Of a DNA stretch of 64,000 nt, positions 12,795-23,710 are shown one piece after another. Source of the stretch: Azadirachta indica (Eukaryota > Streptophyta > Magnoliopsida > Sapindales > Meliaceae); contig CM040444.1 in NCBI GenBank assembly GCA_022749755.1, forward strand, positions 14,346,274 through 14,410,273. Reading direction: 5' to 3'. Every line of letters begins with the position of its first letter. Positions within the stretch are counted from its first letter, which is position 1. The notes under the pieces are model-generated. The model worked only from the letters and a program-made list of their open reading frames with translations. It was not told where the DNA came from and did not search any database. A program made the translations under genes and the position numbers.

Positions 12795-13077
12795 TAATAA
12801 TTGGTCTGTTTCTGATTAATTTTAAAAGCACATGCTATACAGTAAACATCTAGCTTACTCATGAGTATGTACATACGATTTGTGTGTGTGTGTGTGTGTG
12901 ACAGAAACGCCAATTGCAGACGCAAAACAGTGTGAGGAACGGGCTCAGAAATGGACAGGACCCTGTATCAAATCAGGAAGCTGCAAGAACCATTGCATCA
13001 AAAGGGAGAATGCAGTAGATGGGGCTTGTCACCTTGACTTCCCTGGATTTGCATGCTTTTGTTACTACAAATGCTAA
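12631..13077 (+). CDS. Plant defensin, tandem copy 5 (intact)
   Basis: Exons 12631-12709 and 12905-13077 give an 83-residue precursor. The signal peptide is the longer form (about 26 residues, with the FTTTFALLFAFF core) shared with copies 6 and 7. The mature peptide has all eight cysteines and CFCYYKC, and is nearly the same as copy 2. The 195-nt intron contains a (TATG)n repeat and a (GT)10 tract directly before the acceptor, a position normally occupied by pyrimidines. The promoter, exon 1 and intron resemble copy 7, but exon 2 plus the 3' flank resemble copy 2, so the gene is probably a recombinant. Confidence 0.87.
12766..12900. repeat. (TATG)n and (GT)n microsatellites in the copy 5 intron
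   Basis: A (TATG)n tract at about 12766-12795 and (GT)10 at 12881-12900, the latter touching the splice acceptor ACAG. Copy 7 has an imperfect GT tract in the same place (17303-17329), so the acceptor arrangement is inherited. Confidence 0.9.
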
Positions 13078-13175
13078 GTCATCGATCGTCACAGTGAATA
13101 ATATATAGCAGCTGCCTTCGCTAGCTAGTTAGCTAGTAGCTGCTCTTGCATGCATGTGTGTTTGGAAGAATAACG

Positions 13176-13198
13176 AGCTACAACAATATTATGTAGCT
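13176..13198 (+). other. 3'-UTR hairpin of defensin copy 5 (short form)
   Basis: AGCTACA pairs with TGTAGCT across a short A/T loop, matching the short form in copy 2. Confidence 0.45.
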
Positions 13199-13529
13199 GC
13201 TATTGGAATAATAATTATCGTTGTTCTTGAGTCGTTTGTTGTTGTCTTGCTATTGTAATTCTACTGTCACAAATGTTAAGTTTTATTAGTAGTACCAGTG
13301 ACTCATCTGTTCATGCAATATTACTGGTTAATATATATTTCACAAAGCTACAATTCGTGATGTCGATCTCGATCGTGGTCTAATTAAAGCTAGCTAGATA
13401 TCCAACCAATTAATCAGACGAACAATATAATTAAGTTCATATTCATGCATGCATGTTATGTACAATGTTCAAGAAAAATATTTCAGAAAATTGTTATACA
13501 AATTGTTATACTGTTAATTAGTTGAAATT

Positions 13530-15290
13530 AACTAAAGATCTTAAATTATTTCATAAAATGCTAAATATTAATATAAAGGTATTTTCTATGTTGCCTTAAC
13601 TTTGCATTTGAAGTCACTAATCTTGTAAACTTATAAAAAAATTTGTGTGATCGATTTTTATTTAATGAAAAAAATTTTGGGTTGAATTTTGATTTTCTTT
13701 TCTTTAATTAATTACTTTGATCACTAATTTTTTATCATGAATTAAAACCCTAATTTCTTGTGTCACTTGAGAATTAAACGTCTTCAATTTGTATTTAGAA
13801 ATTTAAGATTAATAAATTTAATTTGTATAATTCTCTTCTCAATCAGTGAACTTTCTCTTTCAATATTGGCATCAATTTTTTCAATTCTTTTAATATTTCT
13901 GCTTTGTTAACAAGTCTATATGCACAAACTATAGATAGTAATATATTATATATATCAATCACTATGCAAAACATTAATGACGTTTAGTTTTGATTAGCAT
14001 ATTATAATCTATGCATAGCTATCAAAAGGATTTTATCATCATTTATATACAAATTTCCACATATTTGTCCCAGGCAACACGAGAGCTTACATTATGCTAC
14101 GGGTATATACCATTAGCAATTAAATATTTTTTTATATTATTGTAAAAATGGAATCAAATATCTTTTATACCTTAAAAGTACTGCTCAAAACTACTTTTAT
14201 TACTCAGTTTGTGTTTGTTTGAGCCAAATTTTGAGTTTGAAACAATAACTAATTAAACTAATAATTAATTTTGTTAGAACTCTATGGGTAACTACTAAAT
14301 AAGATTTTCATAAATAGGTAGTTATAGAAATCAAATCAAATTAAATTAAGTTGAAATTTTATTTTTAATTTTTTATAAGAAGTGTTTACAATAATTAATT
14401 TTTTTTTAGTTTTTCAACTTTCAATAAACCAAATTCTAACCAAAACAATCAATTTTCTAATAACAAATATCGGATAAAGTCGGAGAGAAATTAATAACAT
14501 CAAGTCAAACCGAACCGACCGTAATTATTCTTCGGTTCATTTTAGTTTCAGCTCAGTACCCGTAGCCCCAAGTAATTTACTAAATTTACTAACTTAAGTT
14601 TATATATAAAAAATGATCATTTATTTCACTAACTTTAGTTTTCTAATATTTTAGTCCTCAACTCTTTAAGTCTACCCCTATAAATGTATTTAATTAAAAA
14701 TTTTCAAATTATCACTTAATATAAAGTTGCATATCAATTATTCCAATAGCAAATTTTTAAAGAAATCTCTATAAATTTTTTACATTCTCTACCTATGACA
14801 ATTTTATCAATTTATCTGTAAAATTATAACATATCACATTGATTTTCAAAAATCTTACATATATATATATATATATAATTTCGATTTATACATTTTAAAA
14901 TATTTATTTATTTAATTTTTTAAAATTTTACATTAAAAAAAAATCCAGGGGTCACCTAAATTCTTGACCATAATACATTTTATATAATTTGATCTTTTCG
15001 TCGTCCTTATCTACTGAACATCTGCTAGGCTTTAAAGAAAGCAAAATTCATTAATTCAATTGACCATACATTATATATATTATAATTAATTGTTTAAGGA
15101 TGAGCAAATCACAGTTTGGACACATACAATTTGTACATGTTACAAGGATTATTATATATGCTACCATCACAATTCACCAAATTTCTACCGGCACACTCGG
15201 ATTCAATATTTGCCTCGGATGTTTAAAGTTAAACATAACAAATATAAAATATAAAGCTTATACAATTTGATAACACTGTTTCACAGTGTT
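13530..15290. other. Intergenic DNA between defensin copies 5 and 6, probably with insertions
   Basis: No gene recognised. Apart from the shared copy 2/copy 5 flank before 13525 and defensin-like upstream sequence after about 14990, the material is unlike the rest of the array. Phrases such as 'ttagtcctcaactctttaag' are typical in style of dispersed non-autonomous plant repeats, but no terminal repeats were resolved. Confidence 0.35.
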
Positions 15291-15336
15291 TGGACTAATC
15301 TCACACTTGGTCTCCTGTTAAATTTTATTGGTTTCT

Positions 15337-15378
15337 TGTCAAGAGGGTCGAGACTAAGAGACACCTTAAGTATAAATA
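15337..15378 (+). promoter_or_regulatory. Promoter of defensin copy 6: W-box core and TATA box
   Basis: TGTCAA (inverse TTGACA) at 15337-15342, then 'gagggtcgagactaagagac', then TATAAATA at 15371-15378, 62 bases before the ATG. Same arrangement as copy 5, with a shortened upstream part. Confidence 0.55.
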
Positions 15379-15440
15379 GGGGTTGAGGCCTTGTACCATT
15401 TTCATCAAAAACCATATATATAGTGAGTCTAGCTGCAAAA

Positions 15441-15956
15441 ATGGCTAAGTTTGTTGGCTTTACTACAACTTTCGCTCTTCTTTTTGCCTTCTTCATCCTC
15501 TTTGCTGCCTTTGGTGAGTGATTTCATATTATTACTAAGAGAATCTGTTTATAATTGATACAATTCTATTCATTTTTAAACCCACGAAGGTAAAGTTTTA
15601 TGTTTGAGTTGTTATGTTTTCATTTAACATTACTCGTACTTCTGATGCATCACCTGATCAATCCCGATCGAACATACTCCTACCACTACTGCGCTTTCAT
15701 TAATATATATATGTTTCACTTAATTAATTAGCTTTAACGATTGTTTGATTCCCTTAAATTAATTGTTTTGCATGGAGTGACAGAAATGCCAACGGCGGAA
15801 GCAAAACAATGCGAGGAACGGGCTCAGAAATGGACGGGGGTGTGTATCAAATCAGGAAGCTGTAAGAACCATTGCATCCAAAGGGAGGGTGCAGCAGACG
15901 GGGCTTGTCACTACGACTTCCCTGCATTTGCATGCTTCTGCTACTACAAATGCTAA
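15441..15956 (+). CDS. Plant defensin, tandem copy 6 (intact)
   Basis: Exons 15441-15513 and 15784-15956, phase-1 join (G|AA = Glu), 81-residue precursor. Residues 1-24 form the long-type signal peptide (MAKFVGFTTTF...). The mature peptide keeps all eight cysteines and CFCYYKC, but has its own changes: CIQREGAA in place of CIKRENAV, and a DFPAF in place of DFPGF next to the gamma-core. This is the most diverged of the intact copies. Likely a secreted defence peptide. Confidence 0.87.
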
Positions 15957-16104
15957 TTAAATCGTCACTTAAATTAGGCATGCAGCTCAGAAGCTGCCTT
16001 TGCTAGGTAGCTGCTTGTGCATGCATGCATATCTATCCATGTGTGTCATGTGTGCTTTGTTTTCAGTCTTACGTACATACGTCTTTGTGATTCGAAGAAC
16101 AACA

Positions 16105-16142
16105 AGCTACAAATATTGTTGACCACAACTATATATGTAGCT
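16105..16142 (+). other. 3'-UTR stem-loop of defensin copy 6
   Basis: AGCTACAAATATTGTTG pairs with CAACTATATATGTAGCT across loop ACCA. The stem is about 17 bp with two mismatches. Confidence 0.55.
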
Positions 16143-17053
16143 GCTAATACATAATATATTTATAATCGTTGTTATTGTATTGTTAAACAAATTGTAATTC
16201 TAGTGTGTTGTGTTGCTAGATAAATGTATCGTAAATTTAACATAAAAAAAAAATTTAAGCTTTATTATTACAAAATATTAAGAGTAATTCTTCATTAATT
16301 TGTTAGTTCAATATATATATATATATATATATCTATACTGCTGCCTGTCAGGCAAAACTTCAGTAATAACATATATTGTACTTGAGCTAATAAAGCTAAC
16401 CAAGCTCAATTATCAAATTAGTTAACCAAAAGACTAGAAATTAATGTTATATAAAATGCCTTACATTGAATGTGGATCCAAGAAATCGAGGTTAAAAATT
16501 AAAAAATTGACTACTTTGATTCTGTGAGGTTTTGAACACGAGATTTAATTTTGGTTAAACTAGTTACTTGATCTAAGTTAAGCCATTTCTCTATTATGAT
16601 ATTAGAGCTAAGTCTTGTATTCAAACTCTCATTTGATTCTTTTATATCAATTGATTAAATTTTGTTTCAATCATTTTCTTTAGCTATGTCTCAATTTCTC
16701 TAAATCCACGTAATTAACATTAATATATGGGATTGGGAGAGACAATTGCCCTTAAAATATATAAATTTAATGGCGTTCTTTTACAAAGTTATATGGAAGA
16801 CTGAGTCATTCAACTTTCGTGAGGCATGGATAATCTTTAAAAATTTCAAGATTTCACCCATGACTGTTTCAGAGTGTGTTACTTAATTTGGCACTTGGCA
16901 GATTACTAACCCATTCATAACTCAAACACATGTACAAAATAACTTGCAAAATTTGTTTATCTGTAATCCAAATATATTGACTTCATTTCTTTTTTCTCTT
17001 GGTCGAATGTCCCCTGTTAATTTATTGTTTCTGTATTCTGGGAAATTGCCCAA

Positions 17054-17510
17054 AGTCAAGAGGGTAGAGACTAAGAGACGCCTTCTATCCATTTTCTTCA
17101 GAAAACAAAACAGCAAGTGTAAAAATGGCTCTGTTTGCTTTTCTACAGCTTTTGCTATTCTCTTTGCCTTCTTCATCCTCTTTGCTGCCTTCGGTGAGTG
17201 ACTTAATGTTAGCACTTAGCGCATATTTATAATTTGTCATTTTTCTTTCTTTGAAAGCACCGTATACAGTTAACATCTAGCTCACTCATGAGCACATACG
17301 ATTTGTGTGTGCGTGTGTATGTGTGTGTGACAGAAATGCAAATGGCAGAAGCAAAACAGTGCGAGTACCGGGCTCAGAAATGGACAGGACCCTGTATCAA
17401 ATCAGGAAGCTGCAGGAACCATTGCATCAAAAGGGAGAATGCATTAGATGCATGGGGCTTGTCACTTTGACTTCCCAGGATTTGCATGCTTCTGTTACTA
17501 CTAATGCTAA
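17054..17510 (+). pseudogene. Defensin pseudogene, copy 7
   Basis: Homologous to copy 5 throughout: AGTCAA at 17054-17059, exon 1 from ATG 17125 to 17195, intron with a GT tract, exon 2 from 17333. Four lesions are visible. The segment that holds the TATA box in copies 5 and 6 is deleted ('gccttctatccattttcttc'). Four bases are missing after ATGGC, throwing the signal peptide out of frame. A 4-nt insertion near 17448-17453 ('gatgcatgggg') shifts exon 2, which then stops at 17468-17470. The codon before the last Cys reads TAA (17502-17504) instead of AAA. The 3'-UTR hairpin at 17642-17678 is still largely intact. Confidence 0.88.
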
Positions 17511-17759
17511 AAGCAGCTGGATCTGCATCTGCTATAGCCAGCTACCTGCTCATGCATGCTTATATATATATATATGTGTGTGTGTGTGTTTTTGTTTAAT
17601 TGAGTCTTACGTATATATGCGTCGTGTTTGCAAGAATAACAAGCTACAAATATTGTAGACCACAACGATATTGTAGCTGCCAATGGAATAATATTAATAA
17701 CAATCGTGGTTTTGGGTCGTTGCTGTTCTTGTACTGCTATAGCTATTGTTATTCTACCG

Positions 17760-18660
17760 TACGTAAAAAATGTTAAGCTTTATCACTATTATCATTGTTG
17801 GCTCTGTTCCTTGTCAACAGAAATAAGATCGAGGATAACGTGACTGTTTTGGTCATTAACAAACTCTTTATTCTTTAGTTATCTGAAATAATTGTATGCA
17901 TGCATGACTTTCCTGAGAAGCAAGGTTAAATTAAGTTGCATTTTTGGATATTGTGAGAACCTTAATTACGACCTTTGCCTCTTCCTTTCCGGTTTCTGTA
18001 ACATGCCATAAATTCTTCATTAATTAGCTTCTTCTTGGTAGGGGATTCACATATATGTACATTCTGACCCTTAAAGTTAGATTATGTATTATATGAATGA
18101 AAGATGTATTCACTAAAGAGAGAGGGTAAGATAAAATAAGGGAGGACCTTTCTTACAACTTCAATTTGGACCTCAAATTTCATATATGGGATTGTAAAAA
18201 TATATGGATGACGATGTTCATTACATTCCTAGATCTTTCTTAGATGCGTGTCAAGTAGTTTTGAAAATATTAAAAAGCTAATGAACTAGTAAAAAAACTG
18301 TTGTTAGTTGAACTAATTAACTTAATTAAAAGTTTAAAATATTACGTAAAAATTCAACTATTAGTATTAAGAACAAGTTTTAGAATACAAAATGAGGGAA
18401 TAAGAATTAGGAAATTCATTACATTTGAATAAGATACAATTATTATAATTAATTGAGATAAAGTGAAATTAATTGAGTCAAACAGTTCGGCGAAGATGTG
18501 TCAAAGCCTAAAACGTGTATTGGAACTACTTTTGATACTATAATCACATCTCGTTGTTCAATTCTACCCAACGACTTTATTATTAAAATATTTTGCTTTG
18601 TAAACATTAGAAATGAATTTAATCCAATTATAGTAACATGATCTGCAGGACATAAATTGT
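17760..18660. other. Intergenic DNA between the defensin array and the eS25 gene
   Basis: No gene recognised. A minus-strand open stretch at 18449-18721 overlaps the eS25 promoter and resembles nothing known to me. Confidence 0.5.
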
Positions 18661-18686
18661 ACTCGACCAATGCTCCTTCCGTTATT

Positions 18687-18800
18687 TTGGGCTTGACTTT
18701 AATCTCCAAAACCCGACCCAAGCAGGTGTCATAAAACGACGCCGTTCTTATCAGAAGGTAGACAATCCATTACCATACTAAAACCCTAGGGTTAGATAAC
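18687..18800 (+). promoter_or_regulatory. eS25 promoter: telo-box and site-II-like motif
   Basis: AAACCCTA at 18781-18788 is immediately followed by its inverse (TAGGGTTA), a palindromic telo-box. A TGGGCT site-II-like motif lies near 18688. Telo-boxes paired with site II elements are known hallmarks of plant translation-machinery promoters. Transcription probably starts in the C-rich stretch after 18800. Confidence 0.65.
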
Positions 18801-18885
18801 ACTGCGCTGCCCGCCTCACTTCGCTCTGTTTCTCATCTCACTTTCGCACCAGAACAGAACGCTGCGCCTCTTGTGATCAGATCCG

Positions 18886-19942
<1,057 letters not shown>

Positions 19943-22900
19943 GTCTCTTGTTGTGTTTTCGTCTTAGTTTTTATGTAGTTCTCTGTTATGTTTGACTGAT
20001 ATTATCTTGCTTCGAGTCAAGAATGTACGAGTATAATTTTAGACTATTATCTAAATTTCTTTTTTTCTGGGAATTCTATGGACGTGCTGAAATTGTTTTT
20101 GTGCTTTCCAATTCTTTCTGATCAGTTGCATACTTGTTTATCTTCATTAGGGAATATACTTTCTATGAATGGCTTAGTAGGTGGATTCATTTGTCAGAAT
20201 GTCAAATTGTAACCTTCTACCAGTTAGATAATTATTTAAGTAATCTGTAAACTCTGTTTGGTGGCCTTTGTTATCTAAAGATGAAGCATGTTTATTAGTC
20301 AACTTATAATTAAAGATGGTGTAGCCCAAACTTTGGCTGGAAGTGTGAAACATGGCGTTTGATAATTTATTCTTTCTATTTTTTTCCCACTGTTCAAGTT
20401 GTATTTGTTCATGGCAGCTGAGGCAGAAAATATCGGCTGGGTAGATGGAAATGGAGTCAAGGTGTATGTATAATAAGATAATATTTGAATGGAATAAATA
20501 TATGCGTGTGCACACGCATATGTCCTCAATATGTACATTGTTGAGGCAGTACTTTCTTGGTAGAACGACCTTTTTTATTATTTTTAAGCATAGTAGGTTA
20601 GCCATGCATAGTTGAATCCCCGAGTTCTTGAAAAGCTTTAAAGATGTATTCAAGATGTTAGCTCTGTTCCTATTAGAGGTGTTTACCTGTGATAGATTTG
20701 AAGCATTGAAGATGGTTTGGCTTGTAAGTAGTTGCAATGAAAATAAGATTAAGATTGAGGAAAGGTTCTCCTTGAGTTGATTTAACTGTTTTAATTCAAA
20801 ATTTATGTGTCGTGATTGTCCTTCAAATTTATTCATGATGGCAATGCATGTTTGGACTTTTTGCGGACCTCACTAGTGATGGCCGGCCTCTTCATTTACA
20901 GTTTCTATAACGGGACAGGCCATAGATTGTATGGCTTCTTGGTCAGCTGCGCTCGTGGCAATTTTCTTGACTGAATGTAGTGTATGTTAGCAATGAATGT
21001 ACTGACATTTAACACTAATTATGTTGTGCATTAGAATTGCTCTTCGCCAAGTGCAGTTAAATGTTAGTTGTCCATTAAAAGTAAGTGTTGTTTGATTACT
21101 ATCCTATTTTTGAAGTTAATTTGAAGTACACTAGCTACAAATATCTGAGTGTTTACACAAAATTCCTGTAAGAGTTATTGGGAGAAATTGTGAAATCTCG
21201 TTCTCGCAATCTCTCGACTCCAACTCAAATCATTATTAATTTAAAGCTTCACCTGGGAATTTCTCTGGCACAATTCAGATGCTATTTGTTCCACGCGAAT
21301 GAATATTTGCAATCTCTGTTATGAGAATGGACCTCAAAATAATATCTAGCATTCGCACAGAACTTTGTGTGACTATAAAGCCCTCTCATAGTAAGAGACT
21401 TTCTCATTCAATCTTTCTAGCAAGCCACGTGAAATTTTGTCACATAATGTATTGTTGTTCTTCATCTAGTTCTTGTCTTTTTCATTAGGCTCAATTAGCC
21501 AGTGGGTCCAAACTTACAATATCAAAAGCTTTATTTGACCCATGTATATTTATCATTCACGCTCATGCAACAACAACCGTTCATTTTTTAACAAAAACAT
21601 GTGCGGTGGAGAAAGCACACAACAATTAAATTAATGCTATGTCACCTAAGCAATATCATAGTCAAATAAGGCATCAGCATCATATGGGCTGTGCCTGTGG
21701 CTTCCTAAATGATTTGATCAACTGAGCATGATTGATAAAACCACGAACGGCACAAATTTTGACTTGCCCATCGATCCCTTTCTTTAGATCTTACTATGTA
21801 TATTATATGCTAATAGAAAGCAGAAATCTGAATACAGACAAATAGATTTCTGAATGTTTTGATGGGCAGATGGGCCAAGTGCATCTGCTAGATTCAATAA
21901 GAACCGTCCATGGACATTAGGTGTTACGTGATTTGATTTGATTTCTATACAAAAATCTTGATGTTATCAGTACACTCCATGATTGACGAACCTTAATTGT
22001 TTTGGCATGGCCACTTGGGGGGCTGTCACCAAATTCCTTGGCAAATGAAAATGATTTCCCATCTTCTTAATTATAACGTAGAAATTAGGAAAATAATATA
22101 AATTTACCACTTTGTCGCATCATTATTCTAATTTGAATAAAAAAATTCCTCGCACTTACATATGAATATCTCATTCTAAAATTATTAATTTCCAAATACT
22201 AAACATAAATTTAAATATTGAATTAGTTTATAAACAACCCTAAAAACAACATGGTTGTAGCATGTGGTTGTATTCTTCAAAATTATGAAAGCCTAACATT
22301 TCCCCCAAGTACCATATTTTCTGTGCGACCATCAACACTAAATGGACAGGACCTCAGAAGGGGATAGATATTTCAAGTTGTGTCTCCCACAAAATACAAG
22401 TACTTGTGGCTTGGAGAGTTCTTCATTCTTGCACCAAAAACAATCATAGAGACACTGTTTTCCTTTTTTAGAAAGTTTTTTTTGTTGAAAGGGTCATGGG
22501 TTCACCCCCAAAATTCACCACACACTCAAACAAATTTGCTTTAATTCAATTACACAAAAGGGTTTACATGTTTGTCATTATCATTTGTCCCCACATGACA
22601 AATTTACCATATATAAATTAAAAATTTTATCTCATACCAAAAAGTAAAAGTTCCATGTGACATGTTACAATATAGTTTTAACTATTAATGACAAATTTAC
22701 TTGTAACACTATTTAACTTTAATATTATTTATCGATTATGAGGAATAAAAATTATCATGATCGTGCCCCTACAGTTGAAGATTAGTGAAGTCATTATCAG
22801 ATAATTAGCAGTATGTCAAGTCGAGGGTAACGGCCAAATAGAGATTGGTGCTCTTGAAGTTTGAAAAATGGTTGAACGGCTATGAAAATATTTCGTCTTC

Positions 22901-23080
22901 CTATTATTAATAAATAATCAAGAATCATTGAAAAATTTTTCATTTCATTTATAAACTTTGGTTTGAAATGGACAGCTGGTTGGCTTTTAATGGTTTACTC
23001 CATTGGCAAGAGGAGCCTAGAAACTTGGACTATAGAGAAAACTAAACTCAGCGCCAGGGATCAGAGTGATCAGCAGAGAA
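19943..23080. other. eS25 3' region and intergenic DNA
   Basis: No gene is assigned. The first ~100 bases are eS25 3' UTR. A minus-strand open frame of 220 codons at 20174-20836 resembles no family I know and is treated as an observation only. The rest up to the AGPase leader is unremarkable AT-rich sequence. Confidence 0.5.
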
Positions 23081-23082
23081 AG

Positions 23083-23109
23083 GAGAGAGAGAGAGAGAGA
23101 GAGAGAGAG
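23083..23109. repeat. (GA)n tract upstream of the AGPase gene
   Basis: About thirteen GA units, probably at the 5' end of the AGPase transcript or in its core promoter. GA tracts at this position are frequent in plant genes and can bind GAGA-type (BBR/BPC) factors. Confidence 0.85.
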
Positions 23110-23710
23110 TAACATTATTTTATACCTGAATCATTATATTTTTATACTAATATAAATACCAAGATTGCAGGATTTATCGTGAGGGCTTCACAAGCCAATA
23201 AAGCTAACCGCCACCTTCAACATCAGTTCACGCAATTCACTCCCATTTTCAACCATCTGATCATATCTCTTTTCAGTTCCCATTTGGTGTGCTCTTCTTC
23301 CTTCATTTTGTATTTTCTTTTTCTAGTTCTGGGTATTTGAGAATCTTATTTCTTAATGACTAACATGATCTGGGTAGTTTCAGTTTAGTTTAGTTCAGTT
23401 GAGTTCTGTTATGTTTGGTTCTTTCATCATAGTTACCTTTTGATCAGGTTGCTTTTAAGTATAGCAGTTACATTATTCTATAAATTTTGTAAAATACAAC
23501 TGTCATTTCCATTTATTTGGGATTATCTTTGTGTGATCTATACTTTACTTAGTTGCTTAGATTAGAGTCCTACTTTATTGGGATTCGGGTTCCATACTTC
23601 TGTGAGCCCGTGACTGTATCATTTTAATCATCTTCCTAATCTTGGAGTCATTTATTTTGATTTTCTGAATTGTAGTGGAGTGTTAGGCTCCTGGCCGAGA
23701 AGCAACTGCA

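Noticed and set aside
18449..18721. 90-codon minus-strand open frame before eS25
   Set aside because: It overlaps the telo-box promoter region and resembles no known protein.
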